Origin: Geobacter sp. AOG1
GTDB taxonomy: Bacteria; Desulfobacterota; Desulfuromonadia; Geobacterales; Geobacteraceae
Length of the DNA stretch: 64,000 nucleotides
NCBI RefSeq assembly: GCF_019972315.1
Contig: NZ_BLIZ01000001.1
Span: forward strand, 1,376,513 to 1,440,512
Direction: 5' to 3'
Within the stretch, counting starts at the first letter, position 1; each line of letters begins with the position of its first letter. Position numbers and translations under genes: made by a program. This document shows positions 8,900 through 18,067 of the stretch, in pieces. Below the pieces are notes generated by a model. The model made no database searches and was not told the DNA's origin. It worked only from the letters and a program-made list of their open reading frames with translations.

Positions 8900-10111
8900 A
8901 TGTTGGATGCCTATATCTATGACGGTTTGCGGACACCCTTCGGACGCCACGGCGGCAAACTCGCGTCGGTCCGACCCGATACCCTGGTAGCCGGGGTCAT
9001 GAAGGCGCTGCTGGAGAAAAACAGCTTCAAGCCCGACGAGGTGGAGGATGTCATCATCGGCTGCACGAACCAGGCGGGGGAAGACAGCAGAAACATAGCC
9101 CGGCACGCGGTGCTCCTTTCCGGTCTGCCGGTGACGGTTCCCGGCCAGACCGTCAATCGCCTCTGCTCCAGCGGTCTGGCGGCGGTTGTCGACGCGGCGC
9201 GCGCCATAACCTGCGGGGAAGGAGAACTGTACCTGGCGGGGGGCGTGGAAAGCATGAGCAGGGCACCATTCGTCTTTGCAAAAGCAGAATCCGCCTACAG
9301 CCGTGATGTCAGGGTATTCGATTCCACCATCGGCGCCCGTTTTCCCCATCCGGAGATCATTTCCCGATTTGGCGGTGATACCATGCCCGAGACCGGCGAC
9401 AACGTGGCCAGGGATTTCGCCATCAGCAGGGAGGATGCGGATATCTTCGCCGCAGGGTCGCAGGCAAAGTATGCAAAGGCGCTCGGGGAAGGATTCTTCG
9501 TCGGCGAACTGACCCCCGTTACGGTCCCCCAGGGGGGAAAGAAGACGCCGGTGATTGTCGACGCGGACGAACATCCCCGCCCCGAATCGGACCTTGCCTC
9601 ACTGACTCGCCTGAAATCACTTTTCGACGGGGGAGTTGTCACCGCCGGCAATGCTTCCGGCGTGAATGACGGGGCCGGGATGTTGCTGGTCGGCAGCCGC
9701 TCTGTCGGGGTGAACAAGGGGATCGAGCCGATGGCCAGGGTTATCGCATCGGCGGCGGTCGGCGTCGAGCCCCGTATCATGGGGGTCGGACCGGTGACCG
9801 CCATACAGAAGGCGCTCGGCAGGGCAAAGCTGACACTCAAGGACATGGACGTCATCGAGATCAACGAGGCCTTCGCCTCCCAGGTCCTCAGCTGTCTGAA
9901 GCTGCTCGATGTTCCGTTTGACGACAGCCGGGTAAATCCGAACGGGGGGGCGATCGCCGTCGGTCACCCTCTGGGTGCCTCCGGTGCCAGGCTGGCACTG
10001 ACCGCAGCCCGGCAGCTGATGAGGAGCAACGGCCGTTACGCCGTCATCAGCCTCTGCATCGGTGTCGGGCAGGGACTGGCAGTTGTCATCGAAAATGTTC
10101 GGCACACCTAG
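8900..10111 (+). CDS. Acetyl-CoA acyltransferase, 3-oxoadipyl-CoA thiolase (PaaJ/PcaF)-like
   Basis: A 403-aa thiolase. The nucleophile is Cys89 (NRLCSSGL); His356 (GHPLGASGAR) and Cys386 (LCIGVGQG) complete the active site. Segments GCANQAGED-like (GCTNQAGEDSRN) and AGGVESMSRAPFV closely follow PaaJ/PcaF beta-ketoadipyl-CoA thiolases. That reaction would release succinyl-CoA plus acetyl-CoA, which fits the nearby sucCD. The exact chain length used is inference. AGGAGG lies 8 bp before the ATG. Confidence 0.88.
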   Translation: MLDAYIYDGLRTPFGRHGGKLASVRPDTLVAGVMKALLEKNSFKPDEVEDVIIGCTNQAGEDSRNIARHAVLLSGLPVTVPGQTVNRLCSSGLAAVVDAARAITCGEGELYLAGGVESMSRAPFVFAKAESAYSRDVRVFDSTIGARFPHPEIISRFGGDTMPETGDNVARDFAISREDADIFAAGSQAKYAKALGEGFFVGELTPVTVPQGGKKTPVIVDADEHPRPESDLASLTRLKSLFDGGVVTAGNASGVNDGAGMLLVGSRSVGVNKGIEPMARVIASAAVGVEPRIMGVGPVTAIQKALGRAKLTLKDMDVIEINEAFASQVLSCLKLLDVPFDDSRVNPNGGAIAVGHPLGASGARLALTAARQLMRSNGRYAVISLCIGVGQGLAVVIENVRHT

Positions 10112-10136
10112 CATGCAGGGCAAGTGAGGCCACGTT

Positions 10137-12128
10137 ATGGAAGCGACCCGCGAAATATACTGGAATATCGGCCACGGGGTGGTGATCCCCATGTACCTCC
10201 TGAGTATCGCAGCCGTTGCGGTGCTGGCATGGGGGTTCTGGAAGCGCCTCCCCCTGTATAATCTCGGCAAGCCGCTGGATCGCTTCGACCGGTACGACGA
10301 GCGGGTGAGGCGGATGATCGACGAGGTATTCGGCCAGGGGAAGGTGGCCCGGGTGAAGGACGGCGGGCTTCCCCACAACCTGTTCTTCTGGGGCTTCCTT
10401 ACGCTCTTTGTCGGCACCCTGATAATCATGTTCCAGGCCGATTTCTTCACCCCGCTCATGCACGTCAACCTCCTTTCCGGTGAATTCTACAAGGCGTTCT
10501 CCCTGGTGCTGGACCTGGCCGGGCTCGTGGCACTGGTGATGCTGGGGGGGCTTTTCTGCCGTCGCTTCGTCAAAAAGCCCGAAGGGCTTGAAACAACGAA
10601 CCAGGACTATGTCATCCACCAGTTGCTGTTCGCCATCCTGGTCACCGGCTTCCTCATCGAGGGCGCCCGGATGGCGGCCACCGAGCTGCAGCAGAATCCG
10701 GGGCTGGCCATCTATTCGCCGGTCGGTTACGTGGCGGCCCAGCTCTTCACCAGCTTTGACGAGCCCTCCATCCGTACGACCCACAAGGTGCTCTGGTGGC
10801 TCCACTTTGCCCTGGTGCTCGGCTTCTTCTGCGCCATTCCCTACAGCAAGCTGCGCCACATCGTCACCACCAGCATCAACGCTTTCTTCGCTCCCCTGGA
10901 GCCCAAGGGGACTATCGGTACCATCAACATGGAAGACGAGAGCGCCGAGCAGTTCGGGGCGGCCAAGGTCACCGACCTCACCTGGAAGGACATCTTCGAC
11001 GCCGACGCCTGCACCAGCTGCAAGCGGTGCCAGGACCGCTGCCCGGCCTACGCCACCGACAAGCCCCTCTCCCCCATGAAAGTGGTCCAGCAGGTGGGGG
11101 AGGTGGCCGAGACCAACCCGTCGGCCAGTCTCTGCGAAACCGTCGGCCAGGATGTCCTCTGGTCCTGCACCACCTGCCGGGCCTGCCAGGATATCTGCCC
11201 GGCCAACATCGAGCACGTCAACAAGATCCTGGAGATGCGCAGAAACCTCACCCTCATGGAAGGGGCGTTCCCCGGCGACGAGGTGCGGACCGCCATCAGC
11301 AACCTCGAGGTGAACGGCAACCCCTTTGGCCTCGCCTTCGCCGCCCGGGGGGACTGGGCGGAGCACCTCCCCGTCACCCGCATGGAGAGTGGCGAAGAAG
11401 TGGACATCCTCTACTTCGTCGGCTGCTACGCCTCCTTTGACAAGCGCAACCGGGAGATCGCCAAAAGCTTCGTCACCATCTGCGCCGCCGCCGGGATCAA
11501 AGTCGGCATCCTGGGCAAAGAAGAGAAGTGCTGCGGCGAGCCGGCCCGGAAACTGGGGAACGAATACCTCTACCAGATGGTGGCCGCCGAGAACATCGAA
11601 CTGATCAAGGGGTACGGGGTGAAGAAAATCGTTACCACCTGTCCCCACTGTTTCAACACCTTAAGCCGTGACTACAAAGACCTGGGGCTGGAGGTGCCGG
11701 TGGAGCACTACACCACCTTCGTCAACAACCTGCTTGCCCATGACAGGCTGCACCTGAAGCCGGAACCGTTCGTCGCCACCTACCACGACTCCTGCTACCT
11801 GGGGCGGTACATGGATATCGTGGCTGAACCGCGCAATGTTCTCACTGCCGCCGGCGCGAGGATCCTGGAGATGGACAAGAGCGGGTACGACAGCTTCTGC
11901 TGCGGCGCCGGCGGTGGCCGGATCCTCGCCGAGGAAAAGCTCGGCACCAAGATCAGCGAAAAAAGGGTCAAGATGGCCCAGGAGACCGGCGCACCGCTTC
12001 TGGTCAGCAACTGCCCCTTCTGCCTCACCATGTTCGAGGACGGGATCAAGACCGGCGGTGCCGAAGGGGATATCGTGGTCAGGGATCTGGCCGAGATCGT
12101 AGCCGAACGGATCGTGGCACAGGGTTGA
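10137..12128 (+). CDS. Membrane Fe-S oxidoreductase, ETF:quinone oxidoreductase type (copy 1)
   Basis: A 663-aa protein with about five or six N-terminal membrane segments (residues 15-250, nitrate-reductase-gamma-like, probably haem b-binding). Two [4Fe-4S] ferredoxin motifs follow (CTSCKRCQDRCP, CTTCRACQDICP), then two CCG domains (EEKCCGEPARKLGNE, CPHCFNTL, DSCYLGRYMD, FCCGAGGGRI), which hold non-cubane clusters in HdrB-like proteins. Such proteins accept electrons from ETF and reduce menaquinone. Encoded just before etfBA-1 with a thioesterase between, so EtfBA-1 is the inferred donor. Distinct from the flavin-type ETF-QO of mitochondria. Confidence 0.85.
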   Translation: MEATREIYWNIGHGVVIPMYLLSIAAVAVLAWGFWKRLPLYNLGKPLDRFDRYDERVRRMIDEVFGQGKVARVKDGGLPHNLFFWGFLTLFVGTLIIMFQADFFTPLMHVNLLSGEFYKAFSLVLDLAGLVALVMLGGLFCRRFVKKPEGLETTNQDYVIHQLLFAILVTGFLIEGARMAATELQQNPGLAIYSPVGYVAAQLFTSFDEPSIRTTHKVLWWLHFALVLGFFCAIPYSKLRHIVTTSINAFFAPLEPKGTIGTINMEDESAEQFGAAKVTDLTWKDIFDADACTSCKRCQDRCPAYATDKPLSPMKVVQQVGEVAETNPSASLCETVGQDVLWSCTTCRACQDICPANIEHVNKILEMRRNLTLMEGAFPGDEVRTAISNLEVNGNPFGLAFAARGDWAEHLPVTRMESGEEVDILYFVGCYASFDKRNREIAKSFVTICAAAGIKVGILGKEEKCCGEPARKLGNEYLYQMVAAENIELIKGYGVKKIVTTCPHCFNTLSRDYKDLGLEVPVEHYTTFVNNLLAHDRLHLKPEPFVATYHDSCYLGRYMDIVAEPRNVLTAAGARILEMDKSGYDSFCCGAGGGRILAEEKLGTKISEKRVKMAQETGAPLLVSNCPFCLTMFEDGIKTGGAEGDIVVRDLAEIVAERIVAQG

Positions 12129-12148
12129 GGCCTGCCGAGGGGGATGAC

Positions 12149-12604
12149 GTGTACGAAAAACAGTACGACATACCGGTCAACGAGGCCGGTCCGTTTCCAG
12201 TACCGCTGACGGATCAGATTGAATGTGCCCCTTTTGAAGAGTATCTGGGGATGAAAATCGAGAAGTCAGACCGCAGTGGTACGGAAATGTCCATGCCCTT
12301 CAACGTCAAGCTCGCCCAGTCGAAGGGGTTGATGCACGGCGGGGCGATCGCTTCGCTTGCCCATACGACCTTGGCCGTGGCGATAAAGAAACAGCTGCCG
12401 GTGGGGAACGATATAGAGATCATTACCTTTTCGCTCCGGTTCCATCTCCCCGTGCGGGGCGGAATGGTCCGTGCCAGCGGAAGAGTCATCGAGGAAACCG
12501 ACAGGGATATTCGGGGAGAAGTTCTGGTCTACAACTGCCATGGTGAGAAGGCAGCGACCTTCAGCGCGGCCTACCGCAAGGAGAGGGCCCGCAAGCTGTC
12601 CTGA
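12149..12604 (+). CDS. Hotdog-fold acyl-CoA thioesterase (PaaI/4HBT-like)
   Basis: A 151-aa single hotdog domain. The helix motif GLMHGGAIASLAHTTLAVA matches PaaI-type thioesterases, but the position that is normally Asp or Glu (HGG-x4-LAD) is His here. The GTG at 12149 follows GAGGGGG and is preferred over TTG at 12125, which overlaps the upstream stop. It could hydrolyse stalled acyl-CoA intermediates, as PaaI does in phenylacetate catabolism; activity is uncertain because of the substitution. Lies between the membrane oxidoreductase and etfB-1. Confidence 0.75.
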   Translation: MYEKQYDIPVNEAGPFPVPLTDQIECAPFEEYLGMKIEKSDRSGTEMSMPFNVKLAQSKGLMHGGAIASLAHTTLAVAIKKQLPVGNDIEIITFSLRFHLPVRGGMVRASGRVIEETDRDIRGEVLVYNCHGEKAATFSAAYRKERARKLS

Positions 12605-12682
12605 TTTGCCACAAGACCCACAGGACCTATAGGTCTTATAAAACCAATGGGCACCAGGAAAAGTCTTACTCAGGAGGTACAT

Positions 12683-13459
12683 ATGAAGATACTGGTCTGC
12701 ATCAAACAGGTACCGGACATGGAGTCGCGGTTCAAGCCGGCGGCCAGCGGGGTCTGGTACGACGAGAGCGACCTGGCATGGCGGATGAACGAATACGACG
12801 AATATGCCGTGGAACAGGCGGTGCAGCTGCGGGAACAGCTGGGTGAAGGGTGTGAGCTCACCGTTCTCTCCATCGGCCCGGACCGGGTGGGGGAGGCGAT
12901 CAAGAAGGCGCTGGCCATGGGGTGCGACCGTGGGGTCCACGTCCAGGACGACGCAGCCGCCACCAAAGACCCCTGGCAGATTGCCGCCATCATCGCCGCC
13001 TACGCCAAGGACCAGGGGTACGACCTCATCTTCACCGGCATGCAGTCCCAGGACCGGGGCTCGGCCCAGGTGGGGGTCACCGTCGCCGAAGACTTGGGCT
13101 ACGCCTGCGCCACCACCCTGGTCGGCTTCGCCTACGATAACGGGACCGTCACCGCCAAACGGGAACTGGAAGGGGGGATCAAGGGGGTCGTCAAACTGAC
13201 CACCCCGGCCCTGGTCACCTGCCAGCTCGGCCTCAACGTCCCCCGCTATCCCACGCTTCCCAATATCATGAAGGCCAAGAAAAAAGAGATCCAGAGCATA
13301 CCGGTCAGTGAACTCCTCAAGGAAGAGCCCCTGGCCGCCACCGTAAGCTTCCACCCCCCTGCCAAGAAGGGTGGCGGCATCGTCCTGGAAGGGGAAGTCG
13401 GGGCACTGGTGGACCAACTCATGGGGATACTCAAAGAGAAGACGACGGTCTTGAGATAG
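12683..13459 (+). CDS. etfB: Electron transfer flavoprotein beta subunit (copy 1)
   Basis: A 258-aa EtfB starting MKILVCIKQVPDMESRF, with the AMP-binding-type segment EALAMGCDRG-like (KKALAMGCDRGVHV) and the family loop GMQSQDRGSAQVGVTVAEDLG. It forms an FAD/AMP heterodimer with the EtfA encoded 9 bp downstream. It would carry electrons from the acyl-CoA dehydrogenase to the membrane oxidoreductase at 10137. AGGAGG ribosome site before the ATG. Confidence 0.92.
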   Translation: MKILVCIKQVPDMESRFKPAASGVWYDESDLAWRMNEYDEYAVEQAVQLREQLGEGCELTVLSIGPDRVGEAIKKALAMGCDRGVHVQDDAAATKDPWQIAAIIAAYAKDQGYDLIFTGMQSQDRGSAQVGVTVAEDLGYACATTLVGFAYDNGTVTAKRELEGGIKGVVKLTTPALVTCQLGLNVPRYPTLPNIMKAKKKEIQSIPVSELLKEEPLAATVSFHPPAKKGGGIVLEGEVGALVDQLMGILKEKTTVLR

Positions 13460-13468
13460 GAGACGACA

Positions 13469-14374
13469 ATGAAAGCACTACTCATCGGCGAATACCGCGA
13501 AGGGAAACTCCTGGAGAGCAGCTACGAACTGTTCGGCTTTGCACAGCAGCTCGGGGCGGAAACCGCCCTGCTGCTGGTCGGAAGCGACAGCCAGCTCCCC
13601 GCATTTGGCGGCACCCTCTACCTGGCCGACGCAAACCAGTGCGGGGAATACAACCCGGACCTGCACAAGCAGCTGGTCCTGGATGCCGTTCAGAAGGAAA
13701 ACCCCGACTACGTGGTCTTTCTCCACTCCTCCTACGGGTGGGACCTGGCGCCGCGGGTGGCGGCGAAACTGAAAGTTGCCCAGGTATCGGAAGCCATCGG
13801 TCTTACAGATGGTGGCTTCGAAGTGGGGTGCTGCAACGCCAAGATGCGGCGGACCGTCAAGCCGACCACGGCGAAAGCGGTCATCACCATCCAGGCCGGG
13901 GCCTTCCCGGGACTGCAGCCGGGTGGCACCCCGCAGGTGCAGAAGATCACTGCAAGCGTAGAGAGCAACGTCAGCTTCAGCGGCTACGAGCCTGCCGAAG
14001 CAAAAGACGTGGACCTGACCCGTGCCGAGGTGATCGTCACCGCCGGGCGGGGAGTGGGGAAAAAGGAAAACGTGCCGGTCATCGCCGCCCTGGCCAAGGC
14101 GCTGGGTGGAGAACTGGGCGCGAGCCGTCCGGTGGTGGATGCGGGGTGGGTAGAGCACAGCCACCAGGTGGGGACCACCGGCCAGACGGTAAGCCCCAAG
14201 CTGTACATCGCCTGCGGGGTGAGCGGCGCCATCCAGCACCTGGCGGGGATGAAGAAGTCGGACTTCATCGTCGCCATCAACAAGGACAAGGACGCCCCCA
14301 TCGGCGAGGTGGCCGACGTCCTGGTGGTGGCCGACGTCCTCCAGTTCGTCCCCGCGCTGACGGCAAAGATGTAA
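13469..14374 (+). CDS. etfA: Electron transfer flavoprotein alpha subunit (copy 1)
   Basis: A 301-aa EtfA without extra domains. The C-terminal FAD-binding domain shows VTAGRGVGKKENVP, GASRPVVDAGWVEHSHQVGTTG and KLYIACGVSGAIQHLAGMKKSDFIVAINKD, as usual for the family. Partner of etfB-1. A clear terminator follows at 14425. Contrast with the second EtfA in this window, which carries a ferredoxin domain. Confidence 0.93.
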   Translation: MKALLIGEYREGKLLESSYELFGFAQQLGAETALLLVGSDSQLPAFGGTLYLADANQCGEYNPDLHKQLVLDAVQKENPDYVVFLHSSYGWDLAPRVAAKLKVAQVSEAIGLTDGGFEVGCCNAKMRRTVKPTTAKAVITIQAGAFPGLQPGGTPQVQKITASVESNVSFSGYEPAEAKDVDLTRAEVIVTAGRGVGKKENVPVIAALAKALGGELGASRPVVDAGWVEHSHQVGTTGQTVSPKLYIACGVSGAIQHLAGMKKSDFIVAINKDKDAPIGEVADVLVVADVLQFVPALTAKM

Positions 14375-14424
14375 CTGTTAAAAAGGTTGTTATCGCCGCC
14401 ATGGGCGCCTTTCACTGTAATGGT

Positions 14425-14454
14425 GGGGAGGCTGCCGAACCTCCCCCGTTTTTT
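14425..14454 (+). terminator. Rho-independent terminator after etfA-1
   Basis: GGGGAGG (14425-14431) pairs with CCTCCCC (14440-14446), followed by CGTTTTTT. Confidence 0.85.
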
Positions 14455-14557
14455 CCCACAGCCAATGGCTGGTCCAGTGGGAGAATGGGCACGCATTGAA
14501 CGAATGACCGTTGTACCCTGACATCAAATCTGTTCCGCAGTCGAAAGGAGCCATCGT

Positions 14558-15709
14558 ATGATAAAAGATGAAAGTACCCTGAATGTCATGATCGAAACCG
14601 TTCAGAAATTCGTCAAGGAGCGACTCATTCCCTTTGAGGAGCAGTGCTCGGAAAATGACGAGATCCCCCATGAGATAATCGATGAGATGCGGGAACTGGG
14701 GCTGTTCGGACTCTCGATCCCCGAAGAGTACGACGGGTTGGGACTGACCCTCGAGGAAGAGATCAGTGTCGTGCTGGAATTATGCCAGGCATCACCGATC
14801 TTCAGATCCGTCATCGGCACCAACGTGGGGATCGGGGCTCTGGGTATCGTCATCGACGGCACGGAGGAGCAGAAGAAAAAATACCTGCCGAAGCTTGCCG
14901 CCGGCGAAATTATCGGATCGTTTGCCCTGACCGAGCCGGATGCCGGTTCCGATGCCGCGTCCCTGCGGACATCGGCGGTGAAGGACGGCGACCACTACGT
15001 GCTGAACGGGACGAAACGGTTTATCACCAATGCGCCCGAAGCCAGCGTCTTTACGGTATTTGCCCGGACGAACCCGGAAATCAAGGGGGCCGGCGGCATC
15101 TCCGCCTTTCTGGTCGAAAAGGGAACTCCCGGCCTGTCCCTGGGAAAAAATGAAAAGAAGATGGGGCAGTGGGGCGGGCACGTGTGCGACGTGATCCTGG
15201 ATAATTGCCGTGTGCCGGCCTCCGCCATCATCGGCGAGAAGGAAGGGGTCGGTTTCAAGACAGCCATGCGGGTACTGGATAAATCCCGTACCCACATAGC
15301 TGCAGTCTGCGTCGGCGCGGCGACCCGCATTCTCGACGAGGCCCTCAAGTATGCCGTTGAGCGGAAGCAGTTCAACAAACCGATCGCCGAATTCCAGCTG
15401 ATCCAGGCGATGCTTGCCGACAGCAAGTCGGAGATTTACGCGGCACGGAGCATGGTGCTGGAGACGGCCCGCAAGTACGACCTGAAAAAGAACATTTCCA
15501 CCGAATCCTCCTGCAGCAAACTGTTCGCTTCGGAAATGGTCTGCAGGGTCGCGGACCGGGCCGTGCAGATTCTCGGTGGGTCGGGCTACATCCGCGATTA
15601 CGCCGTGGAGCGCTTCTATCGCGATGTGCGCCTGTTCCGGCTCTATGAAGGCACGAGCCAGATCCAGCAGCTCATCATCGCCCGCAACATGATTAAGGAA
15701 GTCAGCTGA
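14558..15709 (+). CDS. Acyl-CoA dehydrogenase
   Basis: A 383-aa flavoprotein. It carries LTEPDAGSDAASLRT, the FAD contact region FITNAPEASVF, and the catalytic base Glu364 in RLYEGTSQIQQLIIARN. In place of the common KMGIRGS segment it has KMGQWGGHVCD, so substrate preference may be unusual. It would introduce the 2,3-double bond feeding the enoyl-CoA hydratase at 6582 and pass electrons to an ETF. It has its own ribosome site (GAAAGGAG) and lies between two terminators, so it may be monocistronic. The natural substrate is not deducible. Confidence 0.9.
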   Translation: MIKDESTLNVMIETVQKFVKERLIPFEEQCSENDEIPHEIIDEMRELGLFGLSIPEEYDGLGLTLEEEISVVLELCQASPIFRSVIGTNVGIGALGIVIDGTEEQKKKYLPKLAAGEIIGSFALTEPDAGSDAASLRTSAVKDGDHYVLNGTKRFITNAPEASVFTVFARTNPEIKGAGGISAFLVEKGTPGLSLGKNEKKMGQWGGHVCDVILDNCRVPASAIIGEKEGVGFKTAMRVLDKSRTHIAAVCVGAATRILDEALKYAVERKQFNKPIAEFQLIQAMLADSKSEIYAARSMVLETARKYDLKKNISTESSCSKLFASEMVCRVADRAVQILGGSGYIRDYAVERFYRDVRLFRLYEGTSQIQQLIIARNMIKEVS

Positions 15710-15717
15710 GGTCTTAG

Positions 15718-15753
15718 AAAAGTATCTCCTCTTCCAAGTGGGGATACTTTTTT
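15718..15753 (+). terminator. Rho-independent terminator after the acyl-CoA dehydrogenase
   Basis: AAGTATCTCC pairs with GGGGATACTT (one wobble) around a 10-nt loop, followed by TTTTTT. Confidence 0.8.
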
Positions 15754-15764
15754 ACCGCCATGTG

Positions 15765-15786
15765 TTACATGTAATATTAAATGTAA
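15765..15786. promoter_or_regulatory. 22-bp imperfect palindrome, operator site C (etfB-2)
   Basis: TTACATG-N8-AATGTAA, 30 bp upstream of etfB-2. Aligns without gaps to the sites at 3492, 6538 and 23874. A TAATAT within it could serve as a -10 box. Confidence 0.65.
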
Positions 15787-15816
15787 TATTTCGCCCAAGC
15801 TTTTTTCGAGGTGCCC

Positions 15817-16632
15817 ATGCTTATCGTCGTCTGCATCAAGCAGGTTCCCGATACCACCCAGGTACAGATAGACCCGGTGACAAACACTCTGGTGCGGGAG
15901 GGGATACCGTTCATCGTCAACCCCTACGACACCCATGCCCTGGAGGAAGCCCTGCGGCTCAAGGACCAGTTCGGGTACAGGGTCGCTGCCCTTTCCATGG
16001 GGCCGCCCAACGCCGAGGCCACACTGAAGAAGGCTCTGGCTCTGGGGGTCGACCGGGCCATCCTTCTGTCCGACCGGGTCTTCGGGGGTGCCGACACCCT
16101 GGCCACCAGTAATGTCCTCGCTGCGGCCATTCGCAAGCTGCACGACGAGTTCGACAGGGTTGGCCTTGTGCTCTGCGGCAAGCAGACTATCGATGGCGAT
16201 ACCGCCCAGGTCGGTCCGGGGATTGCCAGTCGCCTCAACTTCCGGCAATTGACACTCGTAGACCGTATCGTGAACCTGGACCCCGTCGGGAGGAAGATCC
16301 GCGTCAGCCGGAAGCTGGAAGGGCGCCACGAAATCGTGGAAACCCCCCTGCCGGCCATGCTCACCGTCGTCCGCGAACTGAACCGTCCGCGCTATCCCAA
16401 GGTCCCCATGCGACTGGCTGCGGCGGAAGCCATCGTCGAGGTCTGGAACAATCAGGTGCTCAAGCTCGATGAACAGAGCATCGGCTTGAAAGGCTCCCCC
16501 ACCTGGGTCAGCAAGATATTTTCACCCGAACGGGCCAAGGGGGAAATCCTTGGAGACGGTTACGGCGACCCGGAAGGGACGGCGCAGCTTCTTGTCGGCA
16601 GGCTCCTGAGTCAGGACTTGCTGGCGTTGTGA
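15817..16632 (+). CDS. etfB: Electron transfer flavoprotein beta subunit (copy 2)
   Basis: A 271-aa EtfB beginning MLIVVCIKQVPDTTQVQIDP, with DRVFGGADTLATS and LCGKQTIDGDTAQVGPGIA. The ATG at 15817 is used because the upstream GAGGTG (including the alternative GTG at 15811) is its ribosome site. It differs clearly from EtfB-1 and pairs with the ferredoxin-fused EtfA encoded 12 bp downstream. Controlled by its own palindromic operator. Confidence 0.92.
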   Translation: MLIVVCIKQVPDTTQVQIDPVTNTLVREGIPFIVNPYDTHALEEALRLKDQFGYRVAALSMGPPNAEATLKKALALGVDRAILLSDRVFGGADTLATSNVLAAAIRKLHDEFDRVGLVLCGKQTIDGDTAQVGPGIASRLNFRQLTLVDRIVNLDPVGRKIRVSRKLEGRHEIVETPLPAMLTVVRELNRPRYPKVPMRLAAAEAIVEVWNNQVLKLDEQSIGLKGSPTWVSKIFSPERAKGEILGDGYGDPEGTAQLLVGRLLSQDLLAL

Positions 16633-16644
16633 AAGGAACCATCC

Positions 16645-17973
16645 ATGACCGAACCTAAGAAACCGCTGAAGAAACCGCGTGGCGTGGCCCAGCTCATCGC
16701 CGGCACCTGTATCGCTTGTGGCGCCCGTTGCCAGAGCGTCTGCCCGGTTAACTGCGTCGACATGAACGACGCCGGCGAGCCGGTCGTCGACACCGCCAAA
16801 TGCATCGGTTGCCAAAAATGCGTCAAGATCTGTCCGGCCTCCGCCCTGGAGATGTACTTCACCTCCGAAGAGCGGAAGATCCTCGAAGAGCTGGCCGCTT
16901 CGGCCCTTCCCGTCGAAGAGGAGATCGACCCAGAAGCCGCAGCCCTGGCTGAAAAGCTGGCAGCCTACCGCGGGGTATGGGTCTTCATCGAACAGACCGA
17001 GGGGGAACCGGCCAAGGTCTCCTGGGAGCTGCTCGGCGTCGGAAAAGAGCTGGCAGCCAAACTGGGAGTGGAACTGTGCGCCATGGTCATCGGCGAAAAC
17101 GTCGACCACCTTTGTACGGAAGCCTTTGCCCACGGCGCACGGAAGGCCTACCAGGTGGACGCGCCGGTCTTCCGTAACTACCGGACCGAGGCCTACGTCG
17201 AGGCCTGTTGTCACCTTATCGACCAGTACAAACCCGAGGTCATCCTCATGGGGGCCACCGGCATGGGACGCGACCTGGCCGGTGCCGTGGCCACCCGGGT
17301 CGGCACCGGTCTCACCGCCGACTGCACCGGCCTGGACATCGACGGCAAGCGAAATCTGATGCAGACCCGCCCCGCCTTCGGCGGCAACATCATGGCCACC
17401 ATCATGTGCGACAAATTCCGCCCCCAGATGGCCACCGTCCGCCCCAACGTCATGCCCATGCCCGAGCGGAGGGAAGGCGCCGATGGCGAAACCGTCCGCA
17501 TCGACTTTACGGTACCCGAAGAGAACATCTTCACCAAGGTCATCGAGATCATCCGGGATGCCAAGAGCACGGGCCAGGTCGACATCACCGGCGCCGACTT
17601 CATCGTTTCCGGCGGCCGCGGCATGATGGCCCCCGAAAACTTCGCCATCCTCCAGGAACTGGCCGATGAACTGAGTGGCGTGGTGGGCGCTTCCCGTAGC
17701 GCCGTCGATGCCGGCTGGATGCCGGGCGACCGCCAGGTTGGCCAGACCGGCAAGACCGTTCGCCCCAAGATATACATCGCCTGTGGTATCTCCGGTGCCA
17801 TACAGCATCTGGTGGGGATGCAGGACTCGGACATCGTCATCGCCATCAACCGCGACCGCAACGCCCCCATCTTCGAGGTTGCCACCTATGGCATCGTCGG
17901 CGACCTGTTCCAGGTTGTCCCGGCTATTACCCGTACGATCCGGGAGATGAAACAACAGAAAAGCAGGGACTAG
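16645..17973 (+). CDS. etfA: Electron transfer flavoprotein alpha subunit with N-terminal 2[4Fe-4S] ferredoxin domain (copy 2)
   Basis: A 442-aa fusion. Residues about 20-75 carry two ferredoxin motifs, CIACGARCQSVCP and CIGCQKCVKICP; residues about 110-442 are a full EtfA (MGATGMGRDLAGAVATRVG, SGGRGMMAPENF, GASRSAVDAGWMPGDRQVG, IACGISGAIQHLVGMQDSD). Ferredoxin-fused EtfA is known from bifurcating systems such as CarE of Acetobacterium, and also occurs beside membrane Fe-S oxidoreductases. The next gene is such an oxidoreductase, favouring electron delivery to quinone. Bifurcation is possible but not shown by sequence alone. Confidence 0.9.
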   Translation: MTEPKKPLKKPRGVAQLIAGTCIACGARCQSVCPVNCVDMNDAGEPVVDTAKCIGCQKCVKICPASALEMYFTSEERKILEELAASALPVEEEIDPEAAALAEKLAAYRGVWVFIEQTEGEPAKVSWELLGVGKELAAKLGVELCAMVIGENVDHLCTEAFAHGARKAYQVDAPVFRNYRTEAYVEACCHLIDQYKPEVILMGATGMGRDLAGAVATRVGTGLTADCTGLDIDGKRNLMQTRPAFGGNIMATIMCDKFRPQMATVRPNVMPMPERREGADGETVRIDFTVPEENIFTKVIEIIRDAKSTGQVDITGADFIVSGGRGMMAPENFAILQELADELSGVVGASRSAVDAGWMPGDRQVGQTGKTVRPKIYIACGISGAIQHLVGMQDSDIVIAINRDRNAPIFEVATYGIVGDLFQVVPAITRTIREMKQQKSRD

Positions 17974-18060
17974 GGACGGGGGCCAGGGACTCGTGAAACC
18001 AACCCCAGCCTCTCACTCTAGCCTGACTCCTAGCCCCAGCCCCTAGCCCCTTGGATACGA
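17974..18060. repeat. GC-rich REP-like spacer with repeated CTAG/GGGAC motifs
   Basis: The 94-bp gap between etfA-2 and the oxidoreductase holds repeated GGGAC and CAGGGAC on the left and repeated CTAGCCCC/CCTAGCCCC on the right, which are roughly complementary and could fold. It resembles an intergenic palindromic repeat inserted in the operon rather than a terminator. Confidence 0.45.
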
Positions 18061-18067
18061 GGTTTAC

